Source: Pseudomonas sp. ML96 | GTDB taxonomy: Bacteria > Pseudomonadota > Gammaproteobacteria > Pseudomonadales > Pseudomonadaceae | Direction of reading: 5' to 3' | Assembly (NCBI RefSeq): GCF_000761545.1 | Contig: NZ_JPMY01000025.1 | Span: forward strand, 1 to 36,196 | DNA: 36,196 nt | Part shown: positions 24,996-31,088 of the stretch, piece after piece | Position numbering within the stretch: the first letter of the stretch is position 1 | Layout of the letters: each line of letters begins with the position of its first letter | Position numbers and translations under genes: made by a program | The notes under the pieces: generated by a model | Database searches by the model: none | What the model was told of the DNA's origin: nothing | What the model saw: only the letters and a program-made list of their open reading frames with translations

Positions 24996-25684
24996 TGTCG
25001 GCGTTTCCAGTGGTGTTGCAGGGAGTCCACGTCGCTGCTGAGGGCGCGGACCAGTTCCAGGGCATGCGGCCATGCAGTGCGCGGGCCAGAGCCTTCGGCG
25101 AGCTGCAGCTGCCAGTCGGTGCCCGGCCGCAGCAACAGGGCCACGGCATAGGGGAAGGGCACGTCGTCGATGAAGGGGCGGTACAACTCGGGCGGCGTCT
25201 CCTCGGCGACGATCAGCAGCACGCCGGGTGCGCCCTCTCCCAGCAGGGTGGCGGCCTCCAGCATGGCCTGCTCCAGGCCGTCGCCCTCGGCGGCCAGGGC
25301 GGTCATCTCGCTGGTGTCGCCGCGCTGGATCGACCACAGGCCGATGATCGCGTTGTGTACCGAGAGGCTGAACTGGGTGGGCGAGAGCGGCTCGTCGTGA
25401 GCCAGGTCGCTGAGGATGGCCAGAGTGCGCGGGGTCTCGCCGTGGCGCGAGGCGAAGACCAGGGGCATCGGGCCGCATGCTTCGGCCAGCGGCCAGGCGA
25501 CGTGGAAGGCCATGCGTGCCAGGCGGCTCAGGCGGCGGCGCTGCAGGGCCGGGAGAAAGCCGACATCGGGCTGTTCGCCGCCGTCCTGCGGGGCGAAGGG
25601 GGCCTGTTGCCAGGCGTGCCAGTCGGCGGTGCTGTCCAGGCCGGGGGCCCAGGCACGCCAGTGTTCGATCCTGAATTGAGTCAC
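24968..25684 (-). CDS. apeC: Chain-length-factor-like ketosynthase fragment ApeC
   Basis: This 238-residue protein matches the short ketosynthase-like family (Pfam ketoacyl-synt_2 type) found at the head of aryl polyene clusters. The hallmark is SPTQFSLSVHNAIIGLWSI near residue 100. The later HGTAT and GHTLGA histidine motifs of active ketosynthases are absent, so it should be non-condensing and act like a chain-length factor. E. coli ApeC forms a heterocomplex with the ketosynthase ApeO. Here the two genes are about 13 kb apart in one operon. GTG is the start, with a purine-rich AGAAGAG upstream. It is the first gene of the operon. Confidence 0.9.
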   Translation of the reverse strand: MTQFRIEHWRAWAPGLDSTADWHAWQQAPFAPQDGGEQPDVGFLPALQRRRLSRLARMAFHVAWPLAEACGPMPLVFASRHGETPRTLAILSDLAHDEPLSPTQFSLSVHNAIIGLWSIQRGDTSEMTALAAEGDGLEQAMLEAATLLGEGAPGVLLIVAEETPPELYRPFIDDVPFPYAVALLLRPGTDWQLQLAEGSGPRTAWPHALELVRALSSDVDSLQHHWKRRQWNWSRSKA

Positions 25685-25772
25685 GCTGAGAGCTCTTCTC
25701 GGCCCGTCGGGAGGGCATCCTTGTCAACGACTGGTCCGGCGGGAGCAGGCGGGACCATGGCGAGGTGCTGGC

Positions 25773-25801
25773 ATTATCCAGACCGTGCGCGGCCCGCGCA
25801 A
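25773..25801 (-). promoter_or_regulatory. Candidate sigma-70 promoter of the ape operon
   Basis: Read on the minus strand, TTGCGC and GATAAT are 17 bases apart, with the -10 element about 89 bases before the apeC GTG. The -10 matches the consensus at five of six positions and the -35 at three, so this is a modest candidate. No regulator gene of the LuxR type is nearby. Confidence 0.4.
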
Positions 25802-25858
25802 ACTCCAATATGACCGTCCGGACAGGAGGAGCCCGCCCGAGCCGCATATTCCTCGCCC

Positions 25859-25875
25859 TTGACACGGGGTTTGCA
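25859..25875 (+). promoter_or_regulatory. Sigma-54-like -24/-12 element before the ParA-like gene
   Basis: TTGACACG-N4-TTGCA matches the RpoN consensus TTGGCACG-N4-TTGCA at all fixed positions except the second G of the -24 GG, which is A. Transcription would begin near 25887, leaving a leader of about 26 bases. Reading the same TTGACA as a sigma-70 -35 box fails because the next TAGAAT is only 11 bases away. Confidence 0.42.
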
Positions 25876-25912
25876 TAGAATCCCAGACCAATTGCGATCA
25901 GGGAGGTGTCAC

Positions 25913-26677
25913 ATGCGGCGCGTGGTGTTCAATCAGAAGGGCGGCGTAGGCAAGTCCAGCATTGCCTGCAACCTGGCGGCGGTGAGTGCGGCGGAGGGCT
26001 ATCGCACCCTGCTGATCGACCTGGATGCTCAGGCCAACTCGACCCATTACCTCACCGGCCTGACCGGCGAGGACATCCCCATGGGGATCGCCGATTTCTT
26101 CAAACAGACCCTGTCGACCACCTCCTTCAAGAAGGGCAAGGTCGATATCTACGAGACACCGTTCGACAACCTGCATGTGATCACCGCGACTGCGGAGTTG
26201 GCCGAGCTGCAGCCCAAACTGGAGCAGAAGCACAAGATCAACAAGCTGCGCAAACTGCTGGAAGACCTCTCCGAGGACTACGACCGGATCTACCTTGATA
26301 CCCCGCCGGCGCTGAACTTCTACACGGTTTCCGCGCTGATCGCCGCTGATCGTGTGCTGATCCCCTTCGATTGCGACAGCTTCTCGCGCAATGCCCTGTA
26401 CGGCCTGCTGGCCGAGATCGACGAGCTGAAGGATGACCACAACGAGGACCTGCAAGTGGAGGGCATCGTGGTCAACCAGTTCCAGCCGCGCGCGACCCTG
26501 CCGCAGCAGCTGCTCGACGAGCTGATCGCGGAAGGGCTGCCGGTGCTGCCGGTGAACCTGATGAGCTCGGTGAAGATGCGCGAGTCGCACCAGGTCTGCA
26601 CCCCGCTGATCCACCTGGACCGCAGCCACAAGCTGACCCAGCAGTTCGTCGAGCTGCACAATCTGCTGGAAAGCTGA
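25913..26677 (+). CDS. Solitary ParA/MinD-like ATPase
   Basis: This 254-residue cytosolic P-loop ATPase is of the ParA/MinD superfamily. The deviant Walker A FNQKGGVGKSS is at residues 6-16 with signature Lys9 and catalytic Lys14. LLIDLDAQANST is the switch I/A' region and IYLDTPPALN the Walker B region. No ParB or parS-like repeat is near, so it is an orphan rather than a chromosome-partition pair. Related orphans position cell-surface machines or other cargo. It starts 8 bases after GGAGG. I recall a similar gene beside a universal stress protein in P. aeruginosa. A near-consensus sigma-54 element lies upstream. Confidence 0.92.
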   Translation: MRRVVFNQKGGVGKSSIACNLAAVSAAEGYRTLLIDLDAQANSTHYLTGLTGEDIPMGIADFFKQTLSTTSFKKGKVDIYETPFDNLHVITATAELAELQPKLEQKHKINKLRKLLEDLSEDYDRIYLDTPPALNFYTVSALIAADRVLIPFDCDSFSRNALYGLLAEIDELKDDHNEDLQVEGIVVNQFQPRATLPQQLLDELIAEGLPVLPVNLMSSVKMRESHQVCTPLIHLDRSHKLTQQFVELHNLLES

Positions 26678-26692
26678 GTTTTCCCGATCATG

Positions 26693-26718
26693 AAAAAGGC
26701 GCCCTAGGGCGCCTTTTT
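26693..26718. terminator. Bidirectional terminator between parA-like and usp genes
   Basis: AAAAAGGCGCCC and GGGCGCCTTTTT form a 12-base perfect palindrome arm pair around TA, giving a U-run on both strands. It lies between convergent stops at 26677 and 26735. Confidence 0.9.
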
Positions 26719-26734
26719 CGTTTGCGGCTGAGGT

Positions 26735-27529
26735 TCAGCGCACGACGAAGATGTCGCAGGGCGCCTTGTGCAGATAATGCTGCGCCAGGCTGCCGAGCAG
26801 GGCCTGGGACAGGGCGCTGCGGCCGTGGCTGCCGAGCACCAGCAGTTGCGGCTGCTTGCTGGAGATGTGCTCCTGCAGGGTGCGCAGGATGCCGCCGGTG
26901 CGTACCTCGTGGCTGAGTTTCGGCGCGTTGGCCGGCAGGCGCTGCGCCTCGTCGTGGATCAACTGATCGATCAGCGCACGCTGGGTGAGCAGCTCGGCCT
27001 CCTGGGCGCTGCCCTTCTGCTGCGGCTCGAATACGTGCAGGGCGTGGATGCTCGCCTCGCTCGGCAGCAGCAGCCCGGCCTGGTGCAGGGCGGTACAGGC
27101 GCACAGCGAGAAGTCGATGGCGGCTACCGCGCTGCGGTACGGCTCGGCTTCGTCGCGCGCGGCGAGCAGCAGTGGCACCGGGCAGCGGCGGGCGATGCGG
27201 TCCAGGGTGGTACCGGAGAACAGTTCGTGGCGCTGGTGATGGGCGCCCAGCACCAGCAGGTCGGCGCCACTTTGTTGCACCTGCTCCAGCACGCCTTCGG
27301 CGGGCTTGCCCTGGCACAGGCGCAACTGGCTGCCGGGTGGGGCGAAGGCGGTGAGGCTACGGTCGAGGGTCTGCTCGATGCGTTCGCGCTCGGCCTGGCC
27401 CAGCTTGGGATCGAACACGTGCAGCAGGGTCAGCCTGGCGTTGTGCTGGCGGGCGATCTGGGCGGCGCGGCGAAGAGCTAGATCGGCGGTATCGCGCAGG
27501 TCGTGCGCGATGAGGACATGTCCTGTCAT
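26735..27529 (-). CDS. Universal stress protein, tandem Usp domains
   Basis: This 264-residue protein has two Usp folds. The first spans residues 1-127 (HVLIAHDLRDTADLALRRA, LLHVFD, LLVLGAHH) and its nucleotide-binding loop is degenerate. The second spans residues 135-264 and keeps the ATP-binding G2XG9XG(S/T) motif as GSHGRSALSQALLGS near residue 233. E. coli UspE has the same tandem layout. Family members help survival under starvation, oxygen limitation or oxidative stress. It converges with the ParA-like gene. A promoter candidate with an overlapping dyad lies upstream, but I see no clear Anr/Fnr box. Confidence 0.93.
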   Translation of the reverse strand: MTGHVLIAHDLRDTADLALRRAAQIARQHNARLTLLHVFDPKLGQAERERIEQTLDRSLTAFAPPGSQLRLCQGKPAEGVLEQVQQSGADLLVLGAHHQRHELFSGTTLDRIARRCPVPLLLAARDEAEPYRSAVAAIDFSLCACTALHQAGLLLPSEASIHALHVFEPQQKGSAQEAELLTQRALIDQLIHDEAQRLPANAPKLSHEVRTGGILRTLQEHISSKQPQLLVLGSHGRSALSQALLGSLAQHYLHKAPCDIFVVR

Positions 27530-27587
27530 TTCGTTCCCCTTGGGGCGCCTCGTCCATGCGCGGCGCCGGTGAAACCTCTGCGGGTTT

Positions 27588-27632
27588 TTTAGAATGTGCT
27601 TTCTAAATAGACCTGCTTGGGCTTGGGGACAA
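27588..27632 (-). promoter_or_regulatory. Promoter candidate with operator-like dyad before usp
   Basis: On the minus strand TTGTCC (27632-27627) and TATTTA (27609-27604) are 17 bases apart, a plausible -35/-10 pair. The perfect dyad TTTAGAA-N6-TTCTAAA (27588-27607) overlaps the -10 element, so a bound protein would block initiation. The start codon is about 75 bases downstream. The regulator is unknown. Confidence 0.45.
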
Positions 27633-27642
27633 GTCCCGTACG

Positions 27643-28086
27643 TCAGTGTTTACGCAATTGATAGAGCGCGCTGGTCTCGGCCACCACTTCGCCGCTGCCA
27701 TCGCACAGCTGCAGTTCCAGGCGGTAGTCGGCCTTGCCGGCGTGCTCGGCCTCGGCCTGGATGCGCTCGATCTCCGCGGCATCCAGTCGCGCCTCGACCG
27801 AGATGTCGCTGGTTGCCGGGCGGCGGAAGCGCAGGTTCATCTCCTTGATCAGCGGATAGAAGCGCTGCACGTCGAAGCTGGTGAGGAAGAGTGCGCCGCC
27901 AGGAATCTCGGCCAGAGTGAACAGGGCGCCGGCGTAGAGGGTGCCGATATGGTTCTGGTTGCCGGCCAGGGGCATGCGCAGGCGCACGAAGCCGGGCTCG
28001 AGCTGTTCGGCCTTGAGGCCGCAGCGTTTGACGAAGTCGATCTTCTCTTCGGTGAAGACGCGGGCCATCTCGGCGGGTAGCGGCAT
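27643..28086 (-). CDS. Hotdog-fold thioesterase-like protein (DUF4442/YiiD-C type)
   Basis: This 147-residue single hotdog protein has the NHIGTLYAGALFTLAEIPGGALF helix and turn characteristic of the PaaI/DUF4442 group, where Asn/His and Glu on the central helix form the likely active site. The C-terminal strand VVAETSALYQL completes the fold. It probably hydrolyses acyl-CoA thioesters; the substrate is unknown. An AGGAG site precedes the ATG. It sits between trxC and the universal stress gene on the same strand, with GC-rich hairpins upstream that may separate it from trxC. Confidence 0.87.
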   Translation of the reverse strand: MPLPAEMARVFTEEKIDFVKRCGLKAEQLEPGFVRLRMPLAGNQNHIGTLYAGALFTLAEIPGGALFLTSFDVQRFYPLIKEMNLRFRRPATSDISVEARLDAAEIERIQAEAEHAGKADYRLELQLCDGSGEVVAETSALYQLRKH

Positions 28087-28119
28087 GCTCGGGCTCCTGG
28101 CAGGGTTGCCCCGAGACTA

Positions 28120-28162
28120 GCCGCTGGCGCTGCAGCGGCAATGACCGCGGCGCTCGCCGCGG
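28120..28162. repeat. Two adjacent GC-rich inverted repeats between trxC and the thioesterase gene
   Basis: GCCGCTG-N6-CAGCGGC (28120-28139) is followed by CCGCGGCG-CT-CGCCGCGG (28145-28162). Neither has a T-run. They could fold in the mRNA 3' of trxC and weaken read-through into the thioesterase gene. No further copies were noticed in the window. Confidence 0.45.
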
Positions 28163-28175
28163 CTGACCGATTCGC

Positions 28176-28610
28176 TCAGATGCCCTGGCTGCGCAGCCAG
28201 CCGAGCAGTTGCGGCAGCGGCAGGGCGCCGGCCTGGCGGGCGACTTCGACGCCGCTGCGGAACAAGATCAGGCTGGGGATGGAGCGGATGCCGAGCTGGC
28301 CGGCGAGCTGCTGGTTGGCTTCGCTGTCCAGCTTGCCCAGGCGGCAGCGGCCCTGCAGCTGGCTGGCGGCTTGCTGGAAGGTCGGCGCGAAGGCCTTGCA
28401 CGGCCCGCACCAGTCGGCCCAGACATCGACCAGCAGCGGCAGGTCGCCCTTGAGTTGTGCAGCGAAGCTGGCCTGGGTCAGCTCGAAGGGCGCACTCGGC
28501 AGCACCTCGTGCTTGCAGCGGCCGCAGCGCGGCGCATCGCCCAGGCGCTCGTTCGGAATGCGATTGAGGCCGTTGCAGGCGGGGCAGGGAATCAGCAGGG
28601 GGTGGCTCAT
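28176..28610 (-). CDS. trxC: Thioredoxin 2
   Basis: TrxC is a cytosolic disulfide reductase with an N-terminal zinc site. The 144-residue protein has CPAC (Cys9, Cys12) and CGRC (Cys29, Cys32) for zinc, and the redox motif WCGPC with Cys68 and Cys71. The IPSLILF segment supplies the cis-proline. The length matches E. coli thioredoxin 2. It serves ribonucleotide reductase and peroxide defence. The AGGAGG ribosome site is 8 bases before the ATG and partly buried in an upstream hairpin (28622-28647), which might control translation. Confidence 0.95.
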   Translation of the reverse strand: MSHPLLIPCPACNGLNRIPNERLGDAPRCGRCKHEVLPSAPFELTQASFAAQLKGDLPLLVDVWADWCGPCKAFAPTFQQAASQLQGRCRLGKLDSEANQQLAGQLGIRSIPSLILFRSGVEVARQAGALPLPQLLGWLRSQGI

Positions 28611-28621
28611 GTCGGTGTCCT

Positions 28622-28647
28622 CCTGCCGCCTAGATGGAGGCGGCAGG
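28622..28647 (-). promoter_or_regulatory. Hairpin overlapping the trxC ribosome site
   Basis: On the minus strand CCTGCCGCCT pairs with AGGCGGCAGG across six bases. The last three bases of the 3' arm are the first half of the AGGAGG ribosome site of trxC (28624-28619). The loop-side CCTCC could alternatively pair with GGAGG. There is no T-run, so this looks more like a translation-control structure than a terminator of the permease gene. Confidence 0.4.
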
Positions 28648-28664
28648 TGCGCAAAGCAAGGGGA

Positions 28665-29642
28665 TCAGAAAAGCGACTTGTAGATGTTGAAGGCGCTGAT
28701 CAGGGTGATCAGGCAACCGACGATGGTCATCAGGGTGCGTGCCGGGATCTTCTTGCACAGGAAGGCGGCGAACGGTGCGGCGAACATGCCGCCGAACACC
28801 AGGCCGGCGACCATCAGCCAGGTATCCAGCTCACCGGCCAGGAGGATGAAGGAGGCTGCGCTGGACAGGGTCAGGAAGAACTCGGCGAAGTTGACCGAAC
28901 CGATGGTGGTACGCGGGTCGCTGCCAGAGCCGATCAGGCTGCTGGTGACCACCGGGCCCCAGCCACCGCCGCCAGCGGCGTCGACGAAGCCACCGAACAG
29001 GGCCAGCTTGGCCACGTGCTTGGGCGCCTTGCGCTGGGCCACATGCAGGTAGGCCTTGCGCAGGATGTACAGACCCATCAGCAGCAGGTAGGCGGAGATG
29101 AAGGGCTTCATCACTTCGCCATCGAACTGGGTGATCAGGATGGCGCCGAGCACCGCGCCGATGATGCCGGGCAGCAGCAGGCGCAGGAACAGCGACTTGT
29201 TGACGTTGCCCAGCTTGACGTGGGAGATGCCGGACAGGCCGGTGGTGAACACTTCGGCGATGTGCACGCTGGCGCTGGCGGCTGCGGGTGAGGCGCCGGC
29301 GCTGAGCAGGAAGGAGGTGGCGGTGATGCCATAGGCCATGCCCAGGGCGCCATCCACTACCTGGGCGAGGAAGCCAACGGCTACCGCGCTCCAGAAAGTC
29401 GGGCTGCTCAGGGCGCTTTCAATGATCTGCAGGCCGCTTTCGCCGCCGTGGTCGCCGAAGAACAGGCGCCAGGCCAGGAAGCCGAGCAGGCTGACCAGGA
29501 TCAGCACCGCCGCCCACATGGCGGCGCGCAGCACGGGGTGGTTGTCCGGGTGCGAGACGTAGTCTTCCACCGGCGGCAAGCCGAGTGCTTCGTGCTCCGC
29601 ATTGAGCGGGCTCTGGCTGAGGTCGAGGTCGCGGATCTTCAT
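28665..29642 (-). CDS. TauE/SafE-family permease (sulfite/sulfonate exporter type)
   Basis: This 325-residue inner-membrane protein has a 40-residue cytosolic N-terminus, one helix at about residues 41-63, and the two-fold repeat of the TauE/SafE family. The repeat marks are GFLAQVVDGALGMAYGITATSFL near residue 95 and GGFVDAAGGGGWGPVVTSSL near residue 215. Family members move sulfite, sulfoacetate or other small organic anions; the substrate here is unknown. The extra N-terminal helix is found in a subset of the family. A perfect dyad lies about 68 bases upstream. trxC follows on the same strand 54 bases later. Confidence 0.9.
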   Translation of the reverse strand: MKIRDLDLSQSPLNAEHEALGLPPVEDYVSHPDNHPVLRAAMWAAVLILVSLLGFLAWRLFFGDHGGESGLQIIESALSSPTFWSAVAVGFLAQVVDGALGMAYGITATSFLLSAGASPAAASASVHIAEVFTTGLSGISHVKLGNVNKSLFLRLLLPGIIGAVLGAILITQFDGEVMKPFISAYLLLMGLYILRKAYLHVAQRKAPKHVAKLALFGGFVDAAGGGGWGPVVTSSLIGSGSDPRTTIGSVNFAEFFLTLSSAASFILLAGELDTWLMVAGLVFGGMFAAPFAAFLCKKIPARTLMTIVGCLITLISAFNIYKSLF

Positions 29643-29709
29643 AAAGCGGCTGCCTGACAGTGGGTGGTAGAACAGGCTGGAATAAGCAGGCGGCGAAGAT
29701 AATGGCCTT

Positions 29710-29728
29710 TTCTTAGATAGTCTAAGAA
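29710..29728. promoter_or_regulatory. Perfect dyad between the TauE/SafE and MFS genes
   Basis: TTCTTAGA-TAG-TCTAAGAA is an exact 8+8 inverted repeat in an AT-rich 184-base gap between divergent genes. It lies 68-86 bases before the permease start and 99-117 before the MFS start, a position suited to an operator for either. The binding protein is unknown. Confidence 0.5.
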
Positions 29729-29826
29729 TGTTTGTGTAGGTTTATATTCTTTTTGGTTTTGAGTGACGGTTGCCTGGCCGTATCGCCCTGGCCTAGGCTT
29801 GGCCACCTTTTCCGCAGGGACGCTTC

Positions 29827-31074
29827 ATGACTTCCAGCGCTCGCCCGAGCAATACCAGCCTGGTGTTGCTGGCCTCCCTCTATTGCGCCCAGGGCCTGCC
29901 GTCGGGGCTGGTGGCGCACTCGTTGCCGGTGCTGCTGCGTCAGCATGGCGTCGACCTGGGCCTGATCGGCCTGCTCAAGCTGCTGGCGCTGCCCTGGTTG
30001 CTCAAGGTGCTTTGGGCGCCCTGGATCGACCGCATCGGCTCGCGTCGCCTCGGTCATCACCGCGGCTGGATCCTGCCGCTGCAGGGTACGGTGATCCTGT
30101 GCCTGGCCGGCCTTGCCCTGATCGCCCCGCAGGCGCTGTTCGACTCGGCCTTCTGGCTGCTGTTGGGGACCTTACTGCTGATTAACCTGGTGGCCGCCTC
30201 CCAGGACGTGGCCACCGATGGCCTGGCCGTGCGCCTGCTGCCGGAGCGCTGGCGCGGCCTGGGCAACAGCCTGCAGGTGGGCGGCTATAAGGTCGGCATG
30301 CTGGCCAGCGGTAGCGGCCTGCTGCTGGTCATCGGCGGGCTGGGCTGGAATCTGTCCATCGGCCTGCTGGCCGCTGCACTGGTGCTGCTGACCCTGCCGA
30401 TCCTCCTGTTCCCGGAGAAGCGGCTGCTGCCGCAACACGCCGAGCAGGCTGAACCTACCGGTCCCGGTCTGCTCTGGCGCCACTACAAGGGGCTGCTGGC
30501 GCAACCGGGCATGCTCGCCTGGCTGGCGGTGGTGCTGACCTTCAAGCTCGGCGATGCGCTGGGTTCGCCGATGATCAAGCCGATGCTGGTCGACCAGGGC
30601 TGGAGCACCACCGACCTCGGCCAACTGACCCTGATCAGCAGTCTGGCCGGCATCGGCGGCGCGCTGCTTGGCGGGCTGCTCTACGCGCGCATCGGCGCCC
30701 TGCGTTCTCTGCTGATCTTCGGCGCTCTGCAGGCGCTGGGTATCGCCGGCATGGCCCTGCTGGTGGGGCGTGGTGCCGATACGGGTCTGGTCTATGCGAT
30801 CTCGCTGTTCGAACAGATCGCCGACGGCATGTCCACCGTCGCCCTCTTCGCCGTGATGATGCGCATGTGCCGCCCCGAGCACGAAGGTGCCGACTTCACC
30901 TTGCAGGCCAGTGCGCAGATTTTGTTGGCGGGGCTGGTAGGCGCTTGCAGTGGGGTGATTGCCAAAGCGCTGGGCTATGAGGCCCTGTTTATCGGCGCCG
31001 CCGTTCTGGGCGGTGCGATGCTGGTTTTGGTGATGCGCTATTTCGCGGCCGAGCGGCGCTCTGCGGCTGCCTGA
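29827..31074 (+). CDS. MFS transporter of the AmpG/RhtX (FptX) type
   Basis: This 415-residue inner-membrane protein has twelve predicted helices. The start LASLYCAQGLPSGLVAHSLPVLLRQ and the helix 4 motif ASQDVATDGLAVRLL are characteristic of the group containing AmpG (muropeptide import) and the siderophore permeases RhtX and FptX. A central charged loop lies near residues 195-215. No siderophore or peptidoglycan-recycling gene is next to it, so the substrate stays open. It converges with the type VI-linked membrane protein gene and is divergent from the TauE/SafE gene. Confidence 0.88.
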   Translation: MTSSARPSNTSLVLLASLYCAQGLPSGLVAHSLPVLLRQHGVDLGLIGLLKLLALPWLLKVLWAPWIDRIGSRRLGHHRGWILPLQGTVILCLAGLALIAPQALFDSAFWLLLGTLLLINLVAASQDVATDGLAVRLLPERWRGLGNSLQVGGYKVGMLASGSGLLLVIGGLGWNLSIGLLAAALVLLTLPILLFPEKRLLPQHAEQAEPTGPGLLWRHYKGLLAQPGMLAWLAVVLTFKLGDALGSPMIKPMLVDQGWSTTDLGQLTLISSLAGIGGALLGGLLYARIGALRSLLIFGALQALGIAGMALLVGRGADTGLVYAISLFEQIADGMSTVALFAVMMRMCRPEHEGADFTLQASAQILLAGLVGACSGVIAKALGYEALFIGAAVLGGAMLVLVMRYFAAERRSAAA

Positions 31075-31088
31075 CAGTCGGGGTAGAT

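Noticed and set aside
23319..25151. 610-residue plus-strand frame opposite the ACP, membrane and acyltransferase genes
   Set aside because: It crosses five well-supported minus-strand genes and shows no domain.
25734..25823. Short dyads GGTCC/GGACC and GTCCGGAC upstream of the ape operon
   Set aside because: They are short, GC-rich and expected by chance in DNA of this composition. Nothing links them to a regulator.
24996..25865. N-terminal extension of the PlsC-type acyltransferase to 559 residues
   Set aside because: The extra 290 residues are Arg/Pro/His-rich, read apeC and the intergenic region out of frame, and precede a clear MELVTQQG start.
25859..25881. Sigma-70 promoter TTGACA...TAGAAT before the ParA-like gene
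   Set aside because: Only 11 bases separate the boxes, too short for sigma-70. The same bases fit a -24/-12 sigma-54 layout better.
25913..26677. Plasmid or chromosome partition locus
   Set aside because: There is no ParB gene, no parS-like repeats and no replication gene in the neighbourhood, so the ATPase was called an orphan.
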